NCBI GenBank assembly: GCA_028873695.1 | Contig: JAPPNU010000071.1 | Span: 179,272 to 243,271 of the forward strand | Length of the DNA stretch: 64,000 nt | Origin: Gemmatimonadota bacterium | GTDB taxonomy: Bacteria; Latescibacterota; UBA2968; GCA-2709665 | Direction of reading: 5' to 3' | Shown: in pieces, positions 9,268-20,100 of the stretch | How positions within the stretch are numbered: position 1 is the stretch's first letter | Layout: each line of letters starts with the position of its first letter | Made by a program: the position numbers and the translations under genes | Notes under the pieces: generated by a model | The model's database searches: none | What the model was told of the DNA's origin: nothing | Seen by the model: only the letters and a program-made list of their open reading frames with translations

Positions 9268-9914
9268 AAAGGCAGGTTTCGCCCAATTCGTGCATTTCAC
9301 ATCTGGCGACCGGGGGTTTGGGGGGTTTTTCCGTGCTTATCCGTACATCGCTTTCGTATTGGTACTCTCCAGAAGCTTGCAGGCCACCTATTCCCATTTA
9401 CGCCTCCGGAGTGATTCACGGAAAAACCGGCCCCCTGCCGAACCGCGTGAATTAGAAAAAGGACGTAAATGATAGAAAAACAAAGGATTTATGAGAAAAA
9501 TGCCGGCATGCACATGCCAAAAATCGTCGTTTGCCTTGCCCTTCCAAATCATGCCTACGGCGTGTTCCTTTTGAAGCGACCAAAAGGAACCAAAAGTCGC
9601 CGCTGGGCGCGGGGCCTGCCTTATGCATGGCGCGAATACCGTCACAGGACTCACGTGATACGCTGGCCTGCCAACTCCGGAGGTTACCGTAAATCGTTGC
9701 TGGACGGAACAGCGCGCCCTGCTCTGGGAGTGCTCGCGAGAGACTTCGCGTCTGTACACGGTGTGGTTTCCGGGGTTGGAGCAGCTTTCACCCATCAGCC
9801 AAGGGTGGTTCCTGTTAAGGATAAGCGTCGGGAATCACCGATGGCTCCACAGCCACGTGGACAACCACAAGGTTTGCCACTACAAGTTCATTTGCAGCGT
9901 GTCCTGTGGCGGAC

Positions 9915-10028
9915 GAATCACTCCCCCCTTGAGGGGCGTCGCAGAAGCCGAGCCGCCCCTTGAGCCGTTGTACTGAGCCAGCCGAAGGATTGTCGAAGGG
10001 CCGGCGACGGCTGATGCGGTGGGGGGTA
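9915..10028 (+). repeat. Composite palindromic repeat, copy A
   Basis: Modules in order: AATCACTCCCCCCTTGAGG, GTCGCAGAAGCCGAGCCG, a TGTCGAAGG-type core, and GGCTGATGCGGTGGGGGG. The same order and orientation recur at about 25611, 34093 and 35999. Confidence 0.8.
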
Positions 10029-10110
10029 TCCGATATCAATATGGAATAGCTCGGAAACGACGATTTTGGACAGGTGTGATCGCACTCCTGGCTTTTAATC
10101 CCTTTATGAT

Positions 10111-10175
10111 TGGTGTTGATCCTGCTCCTGGTTTCTAATCCTGCCTATCCTGTCCATCCATGTGAGTTTGGGTTT
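10111..10175. repeat. TCCTG-rich dispersed repeat, copy 1
   Basis: The phrase CTATCCTGTCCATCCATGT with flanking CTAATCCTG phrases matches 16132-16243; a weaker relative lies at 62355-62400. All three sit in intergenic DNA near gene starts. Confidence 0.65.
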
Positions 10176-10352
10176 TTGTATAAAAGAGGCTAATTCACGC
10201 CGCAAAATCAAGGGTAATCGCCAAAGGCTGACAGCCGGATATTTACCTTGCGGATTCGTCCTTTTTTTGCTATTTAGTCGACTGTTGAACTGCAGAATTT
10301 TTCGTCGAATAACCTGTACGCGAGGGTGGAACGCATCCGAGGAGGAGCGACG

Positions 10353-11615
10353 ATGGACAAACTGGCGATTCTGGGTGGATCGAAGGCGGTGCAGACCGAC
10401 GCGGGAGATATGTTCACCTGGCCGATCATCACCGAGGAGGACGAGGAGGCCGCGTTGGAGGTGCTGCGGCGCGGGGCCATGTCCGGCACGGACGTCACGG
10501 TGCAGTTCGAAAAGGAATACGCCGACTGGTTCGGCACGAAGTACGCGCTGGCGCACAACACGGGCACGTCGTCCATCCATTCGGCGATGTTCGGTTGCGG
10601 CGTGGGCGTGGGGGATGAGATCATCTGCCAGAGCATGACGTTCTGGGCATCCGTGCTTCAGGCGATGAATCTGGGCGCGACCATCGTCTACGCGGATATC
10701 GATCCGGATACCATCACCCTCGACCCGGCGGACGTGGAACGGAAGATTACGGACCGGACCAAGGCGATCGTGGCGGTCCACTATTTCGGCCATCCGACGG
10801 ACATGGATGCGATCATGGAAATCGCCAACGCCCGGGACATCAAGGTCATCGAAGACGTCTCGCACGCGCACGGCGCGGAATACAAGGGTCGACTCACGGG
10901 CGGGATCGGTCACGTGGGCGCCATGTCCTGCATGGCCGGAAAGTCGCTGGCCATCGGCGAGGCGGGCATGCTGGTCACGGACGACCAGGAGATCTATGAG
11001 CGCGCGGTTGCATTCGGCCATTACGAGCGGACGGGCCAGATCGAAAACCCCGAGTTGAAGAAATTCGCCGGCCTGCCTCTGGGCGGGTTCAAATACAGAA
11101 TGCACCAGTTGTCGTCGGCCGTGGGGCGGGTCCAGCTGAGGCACTACCGCGAACGGATGGAAGAAATCGACAGGGCGATGAACGGCTTCTGGGACCTGCT
11201 TGAAGGCGCGCCCGGGCTGCGCGCCCACAGGCCTCCGAAAGGCTCAGGCAGTACAATGGGCGGTTGGTACGCCGCGCACGGCATCTACGTGCCCGAGGAA
11301 CTCGGGGGGCTGCCCTTGCGGAAGTTCTGCGAGGCGGTGCGGGCCGAAGGGACCTCCTGCGGCGCGGGGGCCAACCTGCTGATGCATCTGCATCCCGTCT
11401 TGAACGACGCCGACGTGTACGGTCATGGCGAACCCACGCGCGTCGCGCATTCCGACGCCGACGTGCGCCAGGGCGAGGGCAGCCTGCCGCAGACGGAGCG
11501 GATGTCGGAACGCCTGTTTTCCATCCCGTGGTTCAAACACTATCGCCCGGAAATCATCAGGGAACACGCGGAGGCTTTCCGAAAGGTGGTTACGCAGGCC
11601 GCGGAACTTCAGTAG
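10353..11615 (+). CDS. DegT/DnrJ/EryC1/StrS-family aminotransferase
   Basis: A fold-type I PLP enzyme of 420 residues. ALAHNTGTSSIHSAMFG is the cofactor phosphate segment. VIEDVSHAHGAEYKG holds the PLP-stacking Asp. SCMAGKSLAIGEAGM holds the internal aldimine Lys of the DegT family. Members make amino sugars, but some act on other ketones. The frame opens at 10326, but ATG 10353 is preferred because GAGGAGG precedes it by a normal distance. Monocistronic, with its own terminator at 11678. Confidence 0.88.
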   Translation: MDKLAILGGSKAVQTDAGDMFTWPIITEEDEEAALEVLRRGAMSGTDVTVQFEKEYADWFGTKYALAHNTGTSSIHSAMFGCGVGVGDEIICQSMTFWASVLQAMNLGATIVYADIDPDTITLDPADVERKITDRTKAIVAVHYFGHPTDMDAIMEIANARDIKVIEDVSHAHGAEYKGRLTGGIGHVGAMSCMAGKSLAIGEAGMLVTDDQEIYERAVAFGHYERTGQIENPELKKFAGLPLGGFKYRMHQLSSAVGRVQLRHYRERMEEIDRAMNGFWDLLEGAPGLRAHRPPKGSGSTMGGWYAAHGIYVPEELGGLPLRKFCEAVRAEGTSCGAGANLLMHLHPVLNDADVYGHGEPTRVAHSDADVRQGEGSLPQTERMSERLFSIPWFKHYRPEIIREHAEAFRKVVTQAAELQ

Positions 11616-11677
11616 ACCGCGGATCCGTTTGGAGCGCAGTGTTCTCCAGATCGGACCGCTTGTGAATATGGAACCGG

Positions 11678-11705
11678 ACGGCCGGCATAACGCCGGCCGT
11701 TTTTC
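11678..11705 (+). terminator. Rho-independent terminator after the DegT-family gene
   Basis: A 9-bp perfect stem (11678-11686 with 11692-11700), 5-nt loop and a five-base T run. Confidence 0.88.
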
Positions 11706-11897
11706 TGTTGCACAAAGCGCCTTGTACGCCGCGGGTGCGACCGGTCGCCGGGTACCGGTCCATCCTGAAATGGCCGCGGGGGATTGAATTCGACCGGCAC
11801 TCTTGTTATATTGCCTATTCGGTGATCGCGCCGTTTAGCTGCCGATGCCAATATTCCGCCAATCGCCCATTCCGATTTACAAGAGGGAGATTCATCC

Positions 11898-14813
11898 ATG
11901 CACAATCTGCGAACCGCGTCGTCCGCCATGGTCTTCATCGCCATTCTGGGTATTTTCGCTTCCGGCGCAGACGGCGCATACACACGCATCAACGAACCGG
12001 GCGCCGACGATCCGATGGCGGTCCATATCTTCCGCCTGGACAACGGCCTCACGGTCTACCTCACGGAAAACCGTCAGACGCCCCGGTTCTACGCGGAGAT
12101 CATCGTTCGGGCGGGCAGCAAGCACGACCCGGCGGAATCCACGGGCCTGGCGCACTACCTGGAACATATGCTGTTCAAGGGCACGAAGCGCATCGGTTCC
12201 ATGGATTACGAGAAGGAGAAAGCGCACCTCGACAACATCACCCGTCTGTACGAGGAGCATTTCGGCGAAACCGATCCTGAAAAACGGAAAGCCATCTACG
12301 CAGAGATCAACAAGGAATCCCAGCTTGCCGCGCAATACGCCATTCCCAATGAAATCGACAAGCTCTACAAGGCCATGGGCGGCACCGGTCTCAACGCGCA
12401 CACCTGGCATGAGGAGACCGTGTACAGAATCAATCTGCCCGCCAACCGGTTGCGCCACTGGGCGGTCATCGAATCCGAACGCTTCAGGAACGCCGTCTTC
12501 CGGCTCTTTCAGTCCGAGCTCGAAACGGTTTACGAAGAAAAGAACCGGTCCATGGACAACAAGGACCGGGCGATCGTCTACGCCGTCGCTGATCAGCTCT
12601 TCAAGGTGCATCCCTACGGCCAGCAGACCACAATCGGGAAAGTGGAACACCTGAAGAATCCGTCGTTGAAAAACATGTACTGGTTCTACAATACCTATTA
12701 CGTCCCGAACAATATGGCGATCGCGATTTCGGGCGATATCCGGATCGAAGAAACCATAAAGCTGATCGATGAGCACTTCTCGGGGTGGGAGTCCGGGGCT
12801 TTGCCGCGGTTGCCAGACTGGAATGAGGCGCCCCTCAACGGCGCCGAGCGCGTAAAGGTGGGGTTCCAGGGCGAGGAATACGTGCTTCTGGCGTTCAGGA
12901 CGGCATCCAGGAATCATCGGGACGCGGACGCGCTCAAACTCCTGGATATGATTCTGGACAACGCCACCGCCGGTCTGATCAACCTGAATCTCAACCAGAA
13001 ACAGAAGGTCCGGCGGGCGGGATCGTATCCCTCGCTGTACAACGACGGTGGGGCGCAGTATCTCTGGGGCATTCCAAAGAAGGACCAGACCCTTGAAGCC
13101 GTGGAACAACTGCTGCTCGACCAGATCGAGATCATCAAGAGCGGCCAATTTGAGGACTGGATACTGCCCGCCATCGTTACCGACTTCAAAAAGAACGAAA
13201 AGAGAGAAATGGAATCGGACAACGCCCGCGTGCGCCGGATACGGAATTCGTTCCTTTCACTCCAGGACTGGAAACGTACAACCGGTGAGATCGGCCGGCT
13301 GGAACGGGTCACCAAAGACGACGTGGTCCGTGTCGCGCGGGAATATTTCACGGGCAATTACGTCGCGGGATACAGGATCGACGAACAGCACGACATCCCG
13401 AAGATCCAGAAGCCGCAGATCGACAAGATCGATATCGACGCCACCCGCCAGTCGGTTTTCGCCGGCAAGGTGCTTGCCATGCCGGCAGAGGAAATCGAAC
13501 CCTCCTTCGTCGATCCGGGCAAAGACTACCAGATTGCCGAATATCACGATGACGTCCGGCTCTACTACTCCCGGAACCCCATCAACGATCTCTTCTCCCT
13601 GACCTTCACCGTGGACCTGGGCAACAACCAGGACAACAGGATGGGAATGGCCGCACGGCTTCTCGACAAGTCCGGTACCGGACGTCTTGCCTCCGAAGCC
13701 CTCAAGAAGGAGTGGTACAAGCTCGGTACCGAGTTCTCCATGTCGGCTGCCAACAACGAAGCGCGCGTCACCCTCTCCGGGCTGGATGAAAACATCGAGG
13801 CTTCGCTTGCCCTGATGGCAGAACTCGTCAACAATCCCTCCGCGGACAAATCGACCCTTGACGAACTCGTGAAGATCGTCCTTGCGGAGCGCGAAGACGC
13901 GAAAAAGAATCACCGCACCATTCAGGGCGGCGTCGTTCTGTTCAACAGACACGGCAAGGACTCCCGCTATCTGCGCGCGTTGCCGAACGAAGCCCTGCGG
14001 GAACTCACCCTGGAGGAACTCCAGGGGCTGGTCCGCAACCTGTTCAGACACAATCACACCATCGCCTATACCGGTTCTCTTCCTTTGCAACGGGTCCTGG
14101 CAGTCCTTAAGAAACACCATCCAATCCGGGGAGCGCTCGAGGAACCGCCGCCGTACACGTTCTACAAGGCGCGGACGCCCGAACGGACCGACATACGCTT
14201 CTTCCATAAGCCCCTTGCCCAGGCGCTCGTCTACATTGAGTTCGGCGACAGGGATTTCAACGAGGCTTCCGTTCCCGCTACTGAACTCTATAACAGCTAT
14301 TTCGGCGGCGGGATGAGCGGAATCGTCTTCCAGGAACTCCGGGAAGCCCGCGCGCTGGCCTACTCGGCATGGGCGCGATACTTCAATGGTAACCGGAAGG
14401 GAGACCAGAACCTCCTGGCGGGATCCATCGCCTGCCAGCCCGACAAGACGATCGAAGCCGTCGAAGCATTTATAGGCCTGATGGACAATATGCCGGTCAC
14501 GCCAGAGCGATTCGAAGAAGCCCGTACCTCCATTCTGAACCGTTATCGCACCAACAAAATCAGCTTTCGACGGGTACTGGGATCCGTACGTTCCTGGGAA
14601 CGGCTGGGCATTCCGGTGGATCCCCGCAAGTCGCGATTCGAGAGAATCCAGGCCGCCGAGATGGACGACATGCTGGCGTTCTACGGCCAGAACCTGAAGG
14701 ACCGGGTGAAACTGATATCCATCGTGGGGGACCGGGAAAAAATCGACCTCGCGGCGCTGGAAAAATACGGTTCCGTCAGCGAGGTCGGCCTGGAGGACAT
14801 TTTTGTGTATTAG
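11898..14813 (+). CDS. Exported M16-family zinc metallopeptidase (insulinase type)
   Basis: A 971-residue protein with an N-terminal signal peptide (about 1-26). The inverted zinc motif HYLEH is at residues 86-90, with the third ligand expected in SELETVYEEKNR near residue 213. The spacing is longer than in classical members because of an inserted helical stretch (about 105-150). The second half repeats the M16 fold without a zinc motif, as usual for the two-domain family. Probably a periplasmic or outer-membrane-facing peptidase that degrades peptides. Monocistronic; ATG 11898 follows AGAGGGAGATT. Confidence 0.88.
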   Translation: MHNLRTASSAMVFIAILGIFASGADGAYTRINEPGADDPMAVHIFRLDNGLTVYLTENRQTPRFYAEIIVRAGSKHDPAESTGLAHYLEHMLFKGTKRIGSMDYEKEKAHLDNITRLYEEHFGETDPEKRKAIYAEINKESQLAAQYAIPNEIDKLYKAMGGTGLNAHTWHEETVYRINLPANRLRHWAVIESERFRNAVFRLFQSELETVYEEKNRSMDNKDRAIVYAVADQLFKVHPYGQQTTIGKVEHLKNPSLKNMYWFYNTYYVPNNMAIAISGDIRIEETIKLIDEHFSGWESGALPRLPDWNEAPLNGAERVKVGFQGEEYVLLAFRTASRNHRDADALKLLDMILDNATAGLINLNLNQKQKVRRAGSYPSLYNDGGAQYLWGIPKKDQTLEAVEQLLLDQIEIIKSGQFEDWILPAIVTDFKKNEKREMESDNARVRRIRNSFLSLQDWKRTTGEIGRLERVTKDDVVRVAREYFTGNYVAGYRIDEQHDIPKIQKPQIDKIDIDATRQSVFAGKVLAMPAEEIEPSFVDPGKDYQIAEYHDDVRLYYSRNPINDLFSLTFTVDLGNNQDNRMGMAARLLDKSGTGRLASEALKKEWYKLGTEFSMSAANNEARVTLSGLDENIEASLALMAELVNNPSADKSTLDELVKIVLAEREDAKKNHRTIQGGVVLFNRHGKDSRYLRALPNEALRELTLEELQGLVRNLFRHNHTIAYTGSLPLQRVLAVLKKHHPIRGALEEPPPYTFYKARTPERTDIRFFHKPLAQALVYIEFGDRDFNEASVPATELYNSYFGGGMSGIVFQELREARALAYSAWARYFNGNRKGDQNLLAGSIACQPDKTIEAVEAFIGLMDNMPVTPERFEEARTSILNRYRTNKISFRRVLGSVRSWERLGIPVDPRKSRFERIQAAEMDDMLAFYGQNLKDRVKLISIVGDREKIDLAALEKYGSVSEVGLEDIFVY

Positions 14814-14835
14814 ATGTATGCGAGACGTGGCGCGG

Positions 14836-16059
14836 CTACGAAGCCCATCCCGCAATGAAGTCCGAGGTCGTGTAATTCTCCGGCATCTCGTTGAAGTGGT
14901 ATTTCATCGGCCCTGACTGGAATCCCGGCACGAAATGCTCCGCCTCCGACCGGAGCATCCGGTCAAGCGGTTCGAACCGTCTCCACAACGTCTCCGCCTC
15001 CGACCCGGTGAATCTTCCGGCGAATTCGGGACCCCAACTCAGGGTGATCGGATGTGCGCCCCGAAGCCGGCGGGAGAGTTCGTCCGGAACGTCGGGGTAC
15101 GGGGCATTCTTGGCAAGCCGGATCGCCAGGGCCGACTTGCACAGGAAGACGGTGGAGAGCAACCTTCCCTTTTCGCCTCTGTCCGGATGAAGCCGGTTCA
15201 ACGCATCGATGTACGCCTCTCCGTCGCGTTCCACGACTGCCCTTAGCGCTTCCTCCGAGTGCCTCTTCATTTCCCGGCTCCGGTCGTTCCATCGCCCGAA
15301 CGCGGCGGACGCCCCCGCCGAAAGGTGCTCCACAAAGGAAAGGTCGTCGATCGACGTGTGCGTGGAGAATCCGCCGTGAACGGTCCGTCTCAACCTGGGG
15401 CTGTAGTTGCTGCCCCAGTGGAGAATCGGGAGGATGTAGACAACGCCGTCGCCCCCTTCAAGGTGGGTCCGGACGCCGTTGGGCAATGGCTGGCACGGAT
15501 CGGCCAGCAGGTACTCGTTTTCCTCTTTCGTGTTGAGCCGGACGTGGCTGCCCGGGACGACCCACAGGACGCTGTCGTCGTAAAGGGGTATGTTCCACTG
15601 AACGTAACGGGGGCCCCCTTCGAGGATGTCATCGATGTACCCCTGGAGCGGGGCGGTGTCGATCGGGTGGTGGTCGCGATGCCACTTCGCGGGGCCGTGG
15701 TCCCGGACCGGATTGCACATCATCATCATTTCGGTTACCGACGCGTCTGCAACGCCCAGAAGCCGTGAGCTGATGCCGTGAATGTTCGGCTCGAGCCACA
15801 CCTCTGCGGCCGGGGCCGTCTCCTCGCTGATTTCGCTGACCAGCGGCGGCCGGTTCAGCATCAGTCGGGGCTGCGGGCTGGTCTCCCACTGGCCTCCGGG
15901 CGGGTCTCCTTCCTGCCGCATGGCCTTCCAGTACTCCCGCTGCCGGTTCACGAGCGTTTCGTAAGCCCGGCGGACGTCCTGCAGTTTTTCCCGGGGAATG
16001 GCTTCCTTTACCACCAGGTAGCCCTCTTCCAGGAATCGTTCGCGATCGACTTCCTGCAT
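14836..16059 (-). CDS. Phytanoyl-CoA dioxygenase (PhyH) family protein, 407 aa
   Basis: An Fe(II)/2-oxoglutarate-dependent oxygenase. WHRDHHP provides the HxD metal ligands near residue 130. LHWGSN later supplies the distal His, and SPRLRRTVHGG the Arg that binds 2-oxoglutarate. Hydroxylates an unidentified small molecule. It converges with the M16 gene, ending 22 bases from it. A second PhyH gene lies upstream in the same direction but is separated by 188 bases of repeat, so they may be transcribed separately. Confidence 0.85.
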   Translation of the reverse strand: MQEVDRERFLEEGYLVVKEAIPREKLQDVRRAYETLVNRQREYWKAMRQEGDPPGGQWETSPQPRLMLNRPPLVSEISEETAPAAEVWLEPNIHGISSRLLGVADASVTEMMMMCNPVRDHGPAKWHRDHHPIDTAPLQGYIDDILEGGPRYVQWNIPLYDDSVLWVVPGSHVRLNTKEENEYLLADPCQPLPNGVRTHLEGGDGVVYILPILHWGSNYSPRLRRTVHGGFSTHTSIDDLSFVEHLSAGASAAFGRWNDRSREMKRHSEEALRAVVERDGEAYIDALNRLHPDRGEKGRLLSTVFLCKSALAIRLAKNAPYPDVPDELSRRLRGAHPITLSWGPEFAGRFTGSEAETLWRRFEPLDRMLRSEAEHFVPGFQSGPMKYHFNEMPENYTTSDFIAGWAS

Positions 16060-16129
16060 CGTACTTCCTCCAGATTCATCGCTCTAGCCCGTGAGCATTT
16101 GTCCTGCTCCTGGCCCTTTTCCTGCAGCA

Positions 16130-16243
16130 GGTTTTGATCTTGCTCTTGTTTTCTAATCCCGCTTAATCCTGTTAATCCAGAGTATCCTGATCGGTTTTGA
16201 CTTTCATCCTGTCTATCCTGTCCATCCATGTAAGTTTGGATTT
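16130..16243. repeat. TCCTG-rich dispersed repeat, copy 2
   Basis: Matches 10111-10175 (shared CTATCCTGTCCATCCATGT and flanking TCTAATCC). It fills the gap between the two PhyH genes. Confidence 0.65.
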
Positions 16244-16247
16244 GTGA

Positions 16248-17132
16248 CTAAGTCCCGATAAACGTCTCGGGCCACTTCGGCTCGTAATTGCTCTCGAAGA
16301 GCCAGTCGAAGTCCTCGGGAACGATGTGCGCCCGGTCGGGGCGGAGTCTCCGGCGCAGCTTCGGGAAGAAGCTCATCAGCGCGTCGCGCTGGCCCTTCGG
16401 GAGTCCGCACGAAACGCCTGAAGCCGCATAGGCCGAAAGCATCGCTTTCCGGGGAACCGTGTCCTCGTTCTGCCAGGCCGAGTGCAGGCCGGAACTGCAC
16501 AGGATCAGCATCTGCCCCCGGCGCGCCACCATGGGTGTCGGTTCCTGCTCAAGCCAGGGCGAATCCGCCAGGTCGGGGACATGCTCCGGATAGGCCGGTG
16601 CGCCTTCCTTCGGATCCGGGCGCACGCCGTGGACGCGAGGCAGCATGGCCTTGTGCTCCGGCGTCAGGACGCGGCTCCAGTATTCCATAATGGGGCGATG
16701 ACTTCCGGGAATGACGCGCATCGCGCCGCGATGCTCCGGCACGTCGTTGAGCCAGAACCAGAGCTCCGCGCGCATCCTTCGGGGCGTGGCCTGGAAGTCG
16801 TCCAAGGTGGCCTGGATGTCGGTGTGGCATCCGCCGGCCCACTGGTCGCGTACGCTCCCAAAGGGCGCATTCGACGGATGCCGGCCATGGGGGGACACGC
16901 CCCACCACAGATGCACGCCATCCGCGCGCAGCACGTCCCTGGCCACTTCCTCGAAGTAGGGGTGCTGGAAGACGTCAAGGTAGTCCGGTTCTTCGTAGAA
17001 AGGACGGCCGCTCTCCGTCAGCCGGTCCCACGCGGCTTCGGCGCGGTCCAGTTCGGCGGTTGTAAACGGGCTGTCGACCGTGACGGCGCCCTGTTCCTCG
17101 TATTGTCTCAGTTCCGCTTCTGTCAGTGCCAT
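16248..17132 (-). CDS. Phytanoyl-CoA dioxygenase (PhyH) family protein, 294 aa
   Basis: A second Fe(II)/2-oxoglutarate oxygenase, only distantly similar to its neighbour. GGCHTDIQATL supplies the HxD ligands, and GLHSAWQNEDTVPRKAML the distal His and Arg. The frame opens 12 codons earlier at 17168, but ATG 17132 has an AAGGAGACACAA ribosome site, so MALTEAEL is taken as the N-terminus. Substrate unknown. It starts 33 bases from the stop of the RND permease gene, on the same strand. Confidence 0.83.
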   Translation of the reverse strand: MALTEAELRQYEEQGAVTVDSPFTTAELDRAEAAWDRLTESGRPFYEEPDYLDVFQHPYFEEVARDVLRADGVHLWWGVSPHGRHPSNAPFGSVRDQWAGGCHTDIQATLDDFQATPRRMRAELWFWLNDVPEHRGAMRVIPGSHRPIMEYWSRVLTPEHKAMLPRVHGVRPDPKEGAPAYPEHVPDLADSPWLEQEPTPMVARRGQMLILCSSGLHSAWQNEDTVPRKAMLSAYAASGVSCGLPKGQRDALMSFFPKLRRRLRPDRAHIVPEDFDWLFESNYEPKWPETFIGT

Positions 17133-17164
17133 TTGTGTCTCCTTTGCATCTATCGCGCCCGCGG

Positions 17165-20100
17165 TCAACGGTAATCAATCGGCATCGTAGATTTCACGGG
17201 CTCTCGACGCCGCGCCTTCTTTCGTTCCCGTTTGATATCGTCCAGCGCCGCCATGAAGCACGGGATGACAAATAACGTCAGGATTGTCGAAACCAGCAAA
17301 CCGAAAAGGATGACGTTCGCCAGCGGCGACCAGAGGGCCGACTTCCCTCCGATGCCGATCGCCATGGGCAGCAGGCCGGATATCGTCGTTACCGACGTCA
17401 GGATGATCGGTCGCAGCCGCAGCCGTCCCGCGTTCACGATGCTCCGCCAGATGTTCGTCACGGAGCCGTCCCTGCGGCGCCGCCTGTTGATGAAGGCGAC
17501 CATGACAATGGCGTCGTTGACGACGATACCCGCCAGCCCGACAAACCCGAACAGGGCGGTCAGACTGAACGGGTTCCTCGAAATCAGCAGGCCGAGCAGC
17601 GCGCCGATGATCGCGAACGGCACGGCGGTCAGGATGACCAGCGGCTGCGCGTACGAGTTGAACTGCGACCCGAGAATCACAAACATCAGGATCAGGCTGA
17701 TGGCGAAGAGAGCCGCGATATCTTCGAACGCTTCCATGAAATCCGTGAACTCGCCGCCGATCACGAAGCTCACGTCGGAGTAATGCGCTTCGATCGATGG
17801 AAAGATTTCGAGCATTCTGGCGTTGATCCGGTCCAGTGACGTTTCGGACTCGTCGATTTCTCCAGTGACGAAAATGGTCCGCTTCTGATCGAAGCGCTGA
17901 ATCTGCGTCCGGCCCGGACCGATCGAGAACGAGACCATGTCCCGCAGCGCCACCGTGCTGCCGCTCGAGTTCGTCACCTGCACGTTCAGCACGTCTTCTA
18001 CAGCCGACCGATCCTTCCGGTCGTACTGCACGATGACGCCCACCTCTTCGTCTCCGTCCCTGAATTTCGTCGCCTCCACGCCGTCGAACGCGTATCGAAC
18101 GTTCAGGGCGACCTCCTGCGCCGAGAACCCGTACAGGGCCGCGCGCACTTCGTCCACTTCGATTCGGATCGCGTCCTTGCCCGGCGGGAAATCGTCGGTG
18201 ACCTCGAGCGTGCCCGGGATCCGGCGCAGCGAGTCCTGCAGCGCAAGCGCCGCTTCCTTCATCCGATCGAGATAGCGGCCCTGGACCTTCACCGAGATGG
18301 GTTTGCCTTCAGGGGGCCCGCCGGTGAATTTCTCGAAGACAACCGACGTGGGTCCGGCGATGTGCTCCGTGCGCTCCCGGAGCACGGCGATCAGGTCGTC
18401 CGACATCCTTGTGCGCGCTTCCCTGGGCTTCAACTGAACGATGACCTGGGAGACGTTCTTTCGGGTCACCCACTCGGTGTTGCTCTGCAGCAGGCCGACG
18501 TTGGTGACCACGCCCGCGACGTCCTCATCGGAAAGCCGGAGCGCCTCGGCCTCGTAGGCTCGGGTGACGCGGTCCGACTCGTCCAGGCTCGTGCCTTCAG
18601 GGAACTTGATGAGCACCTTGAACGCGTCGAATTCCTCGCCGGAATAGAAATCCACGCCGAGAAGCGGAATGAGCATCACAGCCCCGGCCAGCACGGCGAC
18701 AAGGCATCCGATGACCCAGTAGCGCCGCCGCAGCGTGCGGACCAGCAGACGACCGTAGATCCTGCGGAGTCTCCTGAAGAATGGCTGTTCGCCCCGCTTG
18801 TGCGCATTGGACCGCCGGGTCCATTCCGCATAGTGAGACGGCAGCAGGACGAACGCCTCGAAAACGGACGCGGCCAGCGCCAGCGCGAAGGTCAGCGGGA
18901 TGACCCGCATGAACTTGCCCATCACGTCCGGCAGAAGGATCAATGGAAGAAAAGCGGCAACGTTGGTGCCTACCGAACTGAGGATCGGCTTTGTCACTTC
19001 GTCCGTACCGAGGATCGCGGACTCGCTGGCGCTGCGGCCCCGCAGCCGGTACCGGTGACAGTTCTCGATCACGATGATGGCGTCATCCACGATGATGCCC
19101 AGCACCATCACCATGGCGAACAGCGTGCTCCCGTTGATGGTGTAACCGGAAAAACTCAACAGGATGAAGGTAATGAAGAAGGAGATGGGGATGCCGAGCG
19201 TGGCGAGGAAGGCGTTCCAGGACCCCAGGAAGAGCCACAGAACGAGTGAAATGAGGATCATCCCGGTGACTGCGTTGTTCCGGAGCGCATCGATCACGCG
19301 GTTGATGTAGACGGAGTTGTCGTCGGTAAAGCTGAAGCTGATGCCGTCCGGTACCCGCTCCTCATAGCGGCTGACCGTTTCCTTGACGGCCAGGATGACG
19401 TCGTTCGTATTCGCGTCGGTCGTCTTCGACAGGGAGAACGTGATTGAAGGTTCGCCGTTCAGCCGGGATAGGACCCTGGGCTCTTCGCGGCGGTCCTTGA
19501 CCCTCGCGACGTCACGGATTCGAACGGTCTCCCCGCGCGGCGCCGCCCGGATGATGGTTTCGCGAATCTCATCCACGCTCCGGTACTCGGCCAGCGAACG
19601 GATCGCGTATTCCTTCGCACGGTAGGTGAGGGTGCCACCGGGCACGTTCAGGTTTCTGGCCTGCAGCGCCCGCACCACGTCCAGGACCGACAGACCGCGG
19701 GCAGTCAGCCTGGTGGGGTCCACCTCGATCCAGATTTCACGCTCGGGAAGTCCGGAAACTTGGCTCCTGGCGACCCCCGATATGTTCTTCAGGTCCTCTT
19801 CGAGATCCTCAGCGACAATCTGCGCGTTCTCTTCCGGAATCGTATAGGCCATGTTGACCGTGAGGATGGGCAGGAAATCGCCGCTGTCGAAGTCGTCCAC
19901 GTCCGGGTCCTCGGCCTCTTCAGGAAGATCCACCCGGTCGATACGCGCCTTGAGGTCCGTGTAGATCTCCCTGAATTCCGACTCCGACATGTCTTCGAAC
20001 TTGATCAGGAACAGGGCCAGCCCTTCGCCGGCCGAGGACTGCAGTTCATCGAGCTTGTCCAGATCGTGGATCTCCGCTTCGACGGGTTCTACGATCAGGC

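Larger units (their letters stand above)
9022..10352. other. Long intergenic region with dispersed repeats
   Basis: A 1.3-kb gap between divergent genes. It holds a 53-bp hairpin repeat (9215-9267), one copy of a composite palindromic repeat (9915-10028) and a TCCTG-rich repeat (10111-10175). Open frames here (for example minus 9388-9795) show no family similarity, have biased composition and lack ribosome sites, so I call no gene. Confidence 0.6.

Noticed and set aside
9388..9795. 135-residue minus-strand open frame in the long intergenic region
   Set aside because: No ribosome site, biased composition, overlaps dispersed repeats, and contains no recognisable domain.
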